Of a stretch of DNA of 49,008 nucleotides, positions 16,903-23,802 are shown in pieces. Source of the DNA: CAMLHU01 sp039917855 (GTDB lineage Bacteria > Gemmatimonadota > Gemmatimonadetes > Gemmatimonadales > GWC2-71-9); NCBI GenBank assembly GCA_039917855.1, contig JBDSIR010000149.1:1-49008 (forward strand), written 5' to 3'. The translations under genes and the position numbers were made by a program. The number at the start of each line of letters is the position of its first letter. Position 1 is the first letter of the stretch. The notes beneath the pieces were generated by a model. That model did not search any database, was not told the origin of the DNA, and was given only the letters and a program-made list of their open reading frames with translations.

Positions 16903-18942
16903 GTGGTCGCGATCGCGCTCGGCGGCATCGCGTTCGTGGCGCTGGTGCGCGCCCGCGCGATGGCCCGCCGGGCCGACGAGTTGGAATCGGCCCGCCAGGA
17001 GCTCGCCCTCCAGCTCGATCGCCGGATGGGCGAGCTCTTCTCGCTCCAGGAACTCAGCTATATCCTCGCCGAATCGCTCCAGATCGAGCGGATCGGCGAG
17101 CAGGTCGCGCGCTACACCCTCCGGTTCCTCAACGCCCAGGGGGCTTTCGTGCTGCTCGCCGAACCGGGGGGTGGTCCGCTGCGCATCGCGGGCGCCGAAG
17201 GGGACGTGGCCAACCTCGCGGGGCGGATCGTCCCCCGCGATGCCGAGGGGCTGGCGATGCGTGCCTTCGACGCCGGCCACATCGAGACCCAGGCCACCGA
17301 CGGCCCGGCGGTCACGATCCTTCCCGGCCTCGCCGCCCGCACCGCCGCCATCGCCCCGCTCCGCGCCCACGGCGTGTCACTCGGCGTCATCGGCGTCACC
17401 GGTCATCGGGCGGGACCGTTCACAGCCGAGGACCTGAGCCTCCTCTCCACCGTCGCCACGCATACGGCGGTGGTGCTGGCCAACGCGCGCTTCGTCGAGA
17501 TGGTCCACCGAGGCAAGGAGGATTGGGAGACCGCGTTCGACTCGCTCACCGAAGGTGTCGCGGTGCTCGATGCCGATGGCCGGCTCCAGCGTGGCAATAC
17601 GGCACTGGCGCGCATCCTCGGGCATCCGGTCGAATCGCTCGCGGGGGCCGAGCTGGTCACCCTGCTCGGGCCCGGCGGTGAAGCAGCGGCGGGACTGGTG
17701 ACGGCGCTCCACCGCAACGAACCCCTGCCTCCACTCACCGTGCGCCTCCCGGGCGATGGCCGGATCCTCCGACTCACCGCCGCCCCGGTCCCGGAGGGCC
17801 GAGCCGCCGCGGGCGTGGTCCTGGTGGAGGATGTGACCGATCAGCGCGCCCTGGAGACGCAGCTCATCCAGAATGAGAAGTTCGCCGCGGTCGGCCAGCT
17901 CGTCTCGGGTGTGGCGCACGAACTCAACAATCCCCTCACCTCGATCGCCGGGCTGGCCGAGCTCCTGGTGGAGCAGGCCAAGACCACCCCGGAGGCGCGT
18001 GAGCACCTGCGGGTGATCCGAGACCAGGCGGAGCGCGCCAGCCGGATCGTGCGGAACCTCCTCACTTTCTCACGGAAGGGTGCACCTGAGCGCTCGCGGG
18101 TGGACCTCAACGAGGTCGTGGCCCGCACCACCCAACTGGTGGCGTACGAACTCCGCATCCGCGCGATCACGCTCGAGGAGCACCTCGCCCCACGGCCGGT
18201 GGAGGTCGACGGAGACCTCTATGAGCTGCAGTCCGTGGTGCTGAACCTGCTGACCAACGCCATCCAGTCGGTCGGATCGACCCGGCTTCCGGGGAGCGGT
18301 GTGCTTCGGATCGACACCACGGTGAGCGAGGGCGACGCCCGGCTTTCGGTGACCGACAACGGCACGGGAGTGACGGACGACAATGTGCCGATGCTCTTCA
18401 CCCCCTTCTTCACCACCAAGGAGCCCGGCCAGGGCACCGGACTTGGCCTCTCCATCAGCTACGGGATTGCGGAGGCGCATCGCGGCCGGCTGGAATACGC
18501 GCACGGACCGACCGGGGGGGCAGTGTTCACCCTGCGCCTCCCGGTGACCACATCGGGTCCGCCCGCAGCGGCGGCCCCGCCCGGGCGCCGCATCCTGCTG
18601 GTGGACGACGATCCCAAGTCGGAGCGACTGGTGGCGGCGCTGTTCAGCCCCGATGGTCACTTCGTGGGATCCGCCCGATCGGGGTCCGAGGCGCTCAAGC
18701 GACTGGAGGAGGATCGGTGGGACGCGGTGCTGGTGAGCGGCCGGCTCGAGTGGCCGGGCCGGGGCCCCGCCGCGATCGCCCTGCTCACCGAACGTCCTGC
18801 ACTCCGGGGCCGGATCTTCGCCGCCTTGCCCCCCTCGCTCGCCACCGAGGCGGAGCGGTTCCACCAGAGCGGGATCCGCACCGTCTCCCTGCCGTTCGAC
18901 CCGCGCGAGCTTCGCGCGGCGCTCGCCGACCTCGTCGCCTAG
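16903..18942 (+). CDS. Hybrid sensor histidine kinase: GAF-PAS-HisKA-HATPase with degenerate receiver
   Basis: A 679-residue kinase. One N-terminal hydrophobic segment (1-20) is followed by a charged helix, a GAF domain (about 45-195), a PAS-like domain (205-320), HisKA with phospho-His339 in VAHELNNP, and HATPase_c (about 430-545) with LNLLTNAIQ, VTDNGTGVTDDNV and GQGTGLGLSISYGI. The C-terminal receiver-like domain (563-679) keeps the acidic LLVDDD, but the acceptor Asp is Ser612 in AVLVSGRL, and the usual Lys-Pro is Leu-Pro in VSLPFD. The kinase core looks active and the receiver does not. GTG 16903 is the first usual start; a CTG at 16879 overlapping the previous stop is possible. Confidence 0.92.
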   Translation: MVAIALGGIAFVALVRARAMARRADELESARQELALQLDRRMGELFSLQELSYILAESLQIERIGEQVARYTLRFLNAQGAFVLLAEPGGGPLRIAGAEGDVANLAGRIVPRDAEGLAMRAFDAGHIETQATDGPAVTILPGLAARTAAIAPLRAHGVSLGVIGVTGHRAGPFTAEDLSLLSTVATHTAVVLANARFVEMVHRGKEDWETAFDSLTEGVAVLDADGRLQRGNTALARILGHPVESLAGAELVTLLGPGGEAAAGLVTALHRNEPLPPLTVRLPGDGRILRLTAAPVPEGRAAAGVVLVEDVTDQRALETQLIQNEKFAAVGQLVSGVAHELNNPLTSIAGLAELLVEQAKTTPEAREHLRVIRDQAERASRIVRNLLTFSRKGAPERSRVDLNEVVARTTQLVAYELRIRAITLEEHLAPRPVEVDGDLYELQSVVLNLLTNAIQSVGSTRLPGSGVLRIDTTVSEGDARLSVTDNGTGVTDDNVPMLFTPFFTTKEPGQGTGLGLSISYGIAEAHRGRLEYAHGPTGGAVFTLRLPVTTSGPPAAAAPPGRRILLVDDDPKSERLVAALFSPDGHFVGSARSGSEALKRLEEDRWDAVLVSGRLEWPGRGPAAIALLTERPALRGRIFAALPPSLATEAERFHQSGIRTVSLPFDPRELRAALADLVA

Positions 18943-18943
18943 C

Positions 18944-20455
18944 CTAGTACCCCGCCTCGCTCGCCGGCCGCCATGGCAACACCGTCACCCGGCCGCGCAC
19001 CCTCGCCTGGGTGGCGCGGCCGTCGGTGGTGGCCCAGTAGTTCCCGCCCACGTTCAGATCCGGCGCGTCGACGTACCACCCCGTGACCGCCAGGAAGATG
19101 TTCCCGGTGACCCGGGCATCGATCGCCGCGGCATCGGCCACGAGAGCATCGCCCACCGCGTCGAACACGTTGCCCACGACGGTCGAGGTGGTGGTGCGCT
19201 CGAGGACCACCCCCTTCTGGGTGCCGCTGATGCTGTTCCGGGAGATGACGGTGGTGCGGCTCGGCTGGTCGTCCGCGTGCGGCGCGAAAAGATGGATGCC
19301 GGTCCCGCCCCCGACGATCACATTGCGCGAGAGCTCATTGTCGCTCCCGTGCTCGATGGCGATGCCGGCCTCCCGGCTTCCGATGATGGTGCTCCCCCGG
19401 ACCAGGGTCGCCGTGCTGTAGCCGAGCCAGAATCCGAACGCCGAGCTGTCGGCGCGATTGTCGACGAAGGCGTTACCGGTGCTGAAGGTCGCCTCGAAGG
19501 CGTTGTGGGGCGACCCGGAGGCGTCGTTCCGCACCATCAGGTTGCCGTTGGACGGGCGGACGGCACCACGATGTCCGCTCAGAAAGAACCCATCCCCCGA
19601 GCGGCGGAGGTCGTTGTCGGCGACCAGGTTGGAATCGCTCCGGTCACGGAGCAGGATCCCCGCCGAATCGCATCCGCGGCTCCAGGTGGGCGCTTCACAG
19701 CGGATGTTGTGGTGCGCGATGTTCCGTTGCAGGGTGTTGAGGGCCGAGGCCCAGAGGGAGATCCCCCAGCCGCTGTTGCCCGACACGTCGTTCTCGGTGA
19801 CCCAGGTGCGACGGCTGCGGATGAGGGCGATCCCGTTCTGTGCGCCATTGGCGCGTACCCGTGCCACGGTGGCGCGGTCGGTGTCGATCAGCACCACGCC
19901 GCCGCCGTAGGCGAGGGTCGACTCTGGATGGAAGATGTCGAGCCAGTCGCCCTCATCGTAACGCAGGTCGGTCGAGCGAAGCGCCTGGGCCCGTGACCCC
20001 GAGAGCGCCATATCCTCGACCCGATCCCCCGCTCCCCCTTCGATCCGGATCCCCCAGCGGTAGCCACGGATCCGTCCGCCGCTGATCACCACGCGGTCGG
20101 CGCCGCGGACCAGCACCCCGACGCCGGTGAAACGGGCCGGCACCGAGTCGCCGCTTTCGATCGTCACTCCGCTCAAGTCGAGGTGGGTGTCGGAGGTCGT
20201 GACGATGAGGACCCCACCTTCGCGCGGATCGGGGATCCGATAGAGGCCGGGGCAGATCCGGACGTCCCCTGCGACATTCAGCCCCGCACGGGGGATCGCC
20301 GTGCAGGGTGGCATCGGCGCGATCACCAATGACAAGGTGAGGAGCGCGCAGCCCACAGCCGACAGCCTACAGCCCACAGCCGACAAGCGAAGACTCCACC
20401 TTGGGGTGCGATCTGGCTGTCGGCTGTCGGCTGTGGGCTGTCGGCTCTTCAGCAT
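18944..20455 (-). CDS. Exported parallel beta-helix protein (NosD/PbH1-like)
   Basis: A 503-residue exported protein made largely of parallel beta-helix turns: repeated N-x-I-x-x-N/G-x-x-G-I patterns such as RVRANGAQNGIALIRSRRTWVTENDVSGNSGWGISL. This is the Pfam Beta_helix/NosD architecture, seen in periplasmic carbohydrate-binding or mannuronan-epimerase-like proteins. No catalytic residues can be assigned. I choose ATG 20455 (MLKSRQPTADSRQ) because it overlaps the Nudix stop as ATGCTGA, implying coupling. This makes much of the leader, including LRLSAVGCRLSAVGC, repeat-encoded. A later Met (MPPCTAIPRAG) is the alternative start but would lack a signal. Confidence 0.78.
   Translation of the reverse strand: MLKSRQPTADSRQPDRTPRWSLRLSAVGCRLSAVGCALLTLSLVIAPMPPCTAIPRAGLNVAGDVRICPGLYRIPDPREGGVLIVTTSDTHLDLSGVTIESGDSVPARFTGVGVLVRGADRVVISGGRIRGYRWGIRIEGGAGDRVEDMALSGSRAQALRSTDLRYDEGDWLDIFHPESTLAYGGGVVLIDTDRATVARVRANGAQNGIALIRSRRTWVTENDVSGNSGWGISLWASALNTLQRNIAHHNIRCEAPTWSRGCDSAGILLRDRSDSNLVADNDLRRSGDGFFLSGHRGAVRPSNGNLMVRNDASGSPHNAFEATFSTGNAFVDNRADSSAFGFWLGYSTATLVRGSTIIGSREAGIAIEHGSDNELSRNVIVGGGTGIHLFAPHADDQPSRTTVISRNSISGTQKGVVLERTTTSTVVGNVFDAVGDALVADAAAIDARVTGNIFLAVTGWYVDAPDLNVGGNYWATTDGRATQARVRGRVTVLPWRPASEAGY
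20349..20446. repeat. Family C heptad inverted pair (GGCTGTC word) in a leader sequence
   Basis: Left arm 20349-20384 and right arm 20415-20446 have a 7-base period and share a 16-bp perfect inverted match (GTCGGCTGTGGGCTGT). It lies within the first 36 codons of the beta-helix gene. Confidence 0.88.
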
Positions 20456-20916
20456 ACCCGTAGGACGTCCTCCAGCGGCCCCACATCCACACCGGCGAAG
20501 ATCCGCGCGATATCCTCGAGTGCCCTGGCCGACCGGGGCCACGCGAGTGCCTGGGTCGCCTCGGCCAGGGGGCGCCACCGGTGGGCATCGTGCTCCGGGC
20601 CCAACACCGGCTCCTGGCCCCCGGCCACCAGGGCCACGAAGACGGGGATCAGCGCCACTTCGTCCGTGGCATGCCGATAGAAAGTCTCGACTCGGCTCAA
20701 ATTGTACACTCGCTCCGCCTCGAACCCGGTCTCCTCACGCAGCTCCCGGAGGGCCGCGGCCACCGGCCGCTCGTCCCCCTCCAGATGGCCGTGCACGACC
20801 TCCCAAGCACCGGTGCAACGGGTCCCAGCCGCCCGGCGCAACGTCAATAGCTCCCACGCATCGACCGCGCGTCGGAGGATATACACGTCGACGAAGCGGA
20901 CCGCGATGCCGCTCAT
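20449..20916 (-). CDS. Nudix hydrolase
   Basis: A 155-residue Nudix protein. The 23-residue box G-x5-E-x7-REL-x-EE-x-GF is exact, running from GHLEGDE to REETGF at about residues 43-65, so metal binding and pyrophosphate hydrolysis should be intact. The short form and the ending EHDAHRWRPLAEA resemble dihydroneopterin-triphosphate or (d)NTP pyrophosphatases, but the substrate is unassigned. It starts 9 bases after the PilB/GspE stop and its stop overlaps the next start. Confidence 0.92.
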   Translation of the reverse strand: MSGIAVRFVDVYILRRAVDAWELLTLRRAAGTRCTGAWEVVHGHLEGDERPVAAALRELREETGFEAERVYNLSRVETFYRHATDEVALIPVFVALVAGGQEPVLGPEHDAHRWRPLAEATQALAWPRSARALEDIARIFAGVDVGPLEDVLRVC

Positions 20917-20925
20917 CGGGTGGCC

Positions 20926-23178
20926 TTAGTGGGCGCGCCGGGGATGGAGGATCTTCTCGAGCCGGGCGTAGAGGGCGCGGGCCCGGAACGGTTTGGTCAG
21001 GAAGTCGTCGGCACCGGCCTGGAGAACACGGACCTCGTTGTCCTCGTCCCCCTTGGCGGTGAGCACGACTATGGGGAGCAGGCGGGTGTCGGGGCGGGAG
21101 CGAAGCTGGGCCAGCACTCCGTAGCCATCGAGTCCCGGGAGGTTCAAGTCGAGGAGCATGATGTCGGGCGCGTGTTGATCCACGCGGTCGATCGCCTCGG
21201 AGCCGTCGCGGGCCTCGATGGTGCGATATCCCTCCCGTTCGAGGAGGTCGCAGAGGAGGCGGCGGAGGTGGTCTTCGTCGTCGACCACGAGGACGGTGCG
21301 GCCACGCCCCGCCGTGCCGGGAGTGGGAGGGACAGCTCCTTCGTCCTCCACCAGCTCGAGGCTGTCGAGGACGTCGGAGCTGGAGTGGTGGTTCCCGTGG
21401 GCCGGCGTCGCGTGACCCATCGAGGCGGTCCCGGCCGACGGAGTGCTTCGGGGCCCAGGGGTCGCCACCTTGGCCGATGGACGGGGGGTCGCGACCGGGA
21501 CGTCGGTGACGCGGAGCAGTTCGTCGACGCTGGTATGACCCTCGAGCACGTGGCGGAGACCGCATTCCCACAGCGTCTTCATCCCCCCGTTGCGCGCGGC
21601 CTCGGCCAGCTGGTCGGGAGGTGCATTCGAGCCGATCTTCTGCTCGAGCTCCGGCGTCATCGGCATGATCTCGACCACACTGAAGCGGCCGCGGAAGCCC
21701 GTCATCGCGCACTCGGGGCAGCCGTTGGCGCGATAGAGCGCCGCGCCGGCGGGGATATGCTTGCGGAGCTTCTCCGGCACCGGCTCGGTCGAGATCTCGC
21801 GGCACGTGTTGCAGAGCCGCCGCATGAGCCGCTGGGCCACCACGCCGCGCAGCGCCGAGGCGATCTTGAACCCTTCGAGTCCCATGTCCACCAGACGCGT
21901 CACCGCATTGGGTGCGTCATTGGTGTGGAGGGTACTCAGCACCAGGTGACCCGTGAGCGACGCTTGCACCGCGATGGAGCCGGTCTCCTGGTCGCGGATC
22001 TCGCCGATGAGCACGACGTCGGGGTCCTGCCGCAGGATCGACCGCAGGGCGGTCGAAAAGGTGAGTCCCGCCTTCGGGTTGACCTGCACCTGCACGATGT
22101 TGTTCGCCAGCCGGTACTCGACCGGGTCTTCGACCGTGACGATGTTGACCCCCGGATCCTGTATGTACCGGATGGCCGAGTAGAGCGTCGTGGTCTTGCC
22201 CGAACCGGTGGGGCCGGTGACGAGGATGATCCCGTCCTTGTTGTCGAGCATCGCGTGGAGCTGCGTGATCTCGTCCGGGAAGAGGCCGAGGGCCTCGAGG
22301 TCGAGCGCCGTGGCCTGCGCGTTGAGGATACGGATGACGACCTTCTCGCCGTACGACGCGGGAAGGGTCGACACGCGGAGGTCCACCGGCTGGCCATTGA
22401 CCGCCACCCGGGCGCGGCCGTCCTGCGGGCGGAGCCGGTCGGCGATGTCCAGCGAGCTGATGATCTTGATGCGTGAGATGAGCGGGACCCCGGCCGCCCG
22501 GGGGATCTTCATCTTCTGGACCAGCACGCCATCGATGCGGTAGCGCACCACCACGCCCCCTTCGGAGGGCTCGATGTGGATGTCGCTGGCCCGCGCGATG
22601 ATCCCCTCTGAGAGGATGGCGTCCACCAGTCGCACGACGGGACGCGCCGAGGCCTCTTCGGTGCTGACGAGGAGGTCGTCCGCCTCGACCTCTTCGTCGA
22701 TCTGGGTGACCTCCTGCTCCTCGAGGTTCTGGAGCAGGTTCTCCACCACGTTCTCGGGGCGGTAGATCTCCTCGAGCTTCTCGGCGATCTTGCTCGGCCC
22801 CGCCAGCTGCATCCGCACTTCGCGCCCGGTGGCGAAGGCCAGCATCTTCTCGGCTTCGAGGTCGAACGGGTTGGCGGTGGCCACCTCCAACACCGAATCG
22901 GTCACCCGCGTGGGGACCACCCCGAAGCGCCGGGCGAGGCTTTCGGGGATGGCGTCACGCACCTTTGCAATGGAAAGGTTGGCCAGGTCGGCGAGCGGAA
23001 AGCGATACCGATCGGCCGCCGCCTTCACCACCTGTTCCTCGGTGAGGAGGCCGCCGGAGACGACCTTGTCCCAGAGCGAGATCGTGGGCTGGTCGGCTGC
23101 AGGGCGCAGCTTGTCCAACTCCCCGGGGGGGAGGAGCGGTTCGAGTGCGGTGGTGAGCCAGGCGTCGGTGAAAGACAT
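20926..23178 (-). CDS. PilB/GspE-type secretion ATPase fused to a C-terminal receiver domain
   Basis: A 750-residue traffic ATPase for type IV pilus extension or type II secretion. The N-terminal MshEN-like domain is at 30-150. The GspE core has ASDIHIEPSEGG near 215, Walker A GPTGSGKTTT near 340, the Asp box IVTVEDPVEY, Walker B DVVLIGEIRD and the His box STLHTNDAP. The zinc tetracysteine CNTC ... CPEC lies near 480-510. After a Pro/Ser/Thr linker (about 570-625) comes a complete receiver domain (VLVVDDEDHLRR, MLLDLNLPG, VLTAKGD, LTKPFRA). The fusion suggests pilus or secretion motor control by phosphorylation. Partner pilus genes are not in the window. Confidence 0.93.
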   Translation of the reverse strand: MSFTDAWLTTALEPLLPPGELDKLRPAADQPTISLWDKVVSGGLLTEEQVVKAAADRYRFPLADLANLSIAKVRDAIPESLARRFGVVPTRVTDSVLEVATANPFDLEAEKMLAFATGREVRMQLAGPSKIAEKLEEIYRPENVVENLLQNLEEQEVTQIDEEVEADDLLVSTEEASARPVVRLVDAILSEGIIARASDIHIEPSEGGVVVRYRIDGVLVQKMKIPRAAGVPLISRIKIISSLDIADRLRPQDGRARVAVNGQPVDLRVSTLPASYGEKVVIRILNAQATALDLEALGLFPDEITQLHAMLDNKDGIILVTGPTGSGKTTTLYSAIRYIQDPGVNIVTVEDPVEYRLANNIVQVQVNPKAGLTFSTALRSILRQDPDVVLIGEIRDQETGSIAVQASLTGHLVLSTLHTNDAPNAVTRLVDMGLEGFKIASALRGVVAQRLMRRLCNTCREISTEPVPEKLRKHIPAGAALYRANGCPECAMTGFRGRFSVVEIMPMTPELEQKIGSNAPPDQLAEAARNGGMKTLWECGLRHVLEGHTSVDELLRVTDVPVATPRPSAKVATPGPRSTPSAGTASMGHATPAHGNHHSSSDVLDSLELVEDEGAVPPTPGTAGRGRTVLVVDDEDHLRRLLCDLLEREGYRTIEARDGSEAIDRVDQHAPDIMLLDLNLPGLDGYGVLAQLRSRPDTRLLPIVVLTAKGDEDNEVRVLQAGADDFLTKPFRARALYARLEKILHPRRAH

Positions 23179-23245
23179 AGTGAAGACCGGGAAATTAGAC
23201 CCCTTCGGGGGTGGGGGCTAGGGCGGCACTTGGGAGCCCAGGGCC

Positions 23246-23780
23246 GGCCGAAGGCCGCGAACTTCAATTGGGACGGTGTCATCCTGAGCGGGCTTCAGCC
23301 CGCGAAGGATCTAGCCCGCCCCAGCGCGTCCCCGTGGTCCCGATCGACCATCCCCACCGAACCAGCCTTCGGCGAGATCCCTCCAACCTCCATTCTCCAG
23401 TTCGATCAGATCGACCTTTCTCCTGCGCACCCATCCCTTGAGTTGACGCTCCCGAGTAACCATCGCGCTCGGGGCCGAATGGTCCTCGAAGTACACAAGC
23501 CGGTCGACACGGTACTTGCCGGAGAATCCCTTGAACCAGTCGACGCGATGTTGCCAGACGCGTTGGCGTAGATTCGAAGTGGAGCCGATGTAGATCACTC
23601 CGCTGGCGGAAGCCATGATGTACACGTGTAAGCGCCTTGGCATCCCCGAAACTGAGAGGCAGCCCCGGAAAGAGCGTCACCAGTCGAATGCACAGATGGG
23701 TCGATTTCACGCAAGATCCTTCGTCGGCTGAAGCCGACTCAGGATGACTCCGCGCGGAATGAAGTTCCGCCGCTTCGCGG
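23246..23780. mobile_element. Family A element carrying a GIY-YIG nuclease gene (copy A3)
   Basis: Each terminus has two hairpins. The outer ones are GGCC-GAA-GGCC (23246-23256) and CCGC-TTC-GCGG (23770-23780). The inner 35-base arms 23278-23312 and 23714-23748 read GTCATCCTGAG-stem-CGAAGGATCT and its complement, with the linker GAACTTCA between outer and inner hairpins on both sides. The GIY-YIG ORF fills the interior and its TAG stop overlaps the left arm edge (GGATCTA). The ORF-less element at 5971-6149 has the same termini. This is the candidate autonomous form of the family; mobility is inferred. Confidence 0.7.
23311..23643 (-). CDS. Small GIY-YIG nuclease (YhbQ/UPF0213-like)
   Basis: A 110-residue single-domain GIY-YIG endonuclease. 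The two signature strands are VYIM (7-10) and IYIG (17-20), followed by the catalytic-type Arg in LRQRVWQH (25-32). Glu65 in TRERQLKGW is the metal-binding Glu position, then VRRRKVDLIELENGGWRDLAEGW completes the family pattern. The ATG at 23643 lies about 70 bases inside the right arm of the enclosing repeat, and the TAG stop is part of the left arm. The glycine/arginine tail (about 93-110) looks non-domain. Known relatives are orphan nucleases of unknown substrate. Here the flanking palindromes are the obvious candidate targets. Confidence 0.88.
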   Translation of the reverse strand: MPRRLHVYIMASASGVIYIGSTSNLRQRVWQHRVDWFKGFSGKYRVDRLVYFEDHSAPSAMVTRERQLKGWVRRRKVDLIELENGGWRDLAEGWFGGDGRSGPRGRAGAG

Positions 23781-23802
23781 GAGACGGTTCAGGGCGAACA
23801 CC

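Noticed and set aside
23279..23710. A 143-codon frame overlapping the GIY-YIG ORF
   Set aside because: It is in a different frame from the conserved GIY-YIG motifs and its ends are repeat DNA, so it is a shadow.
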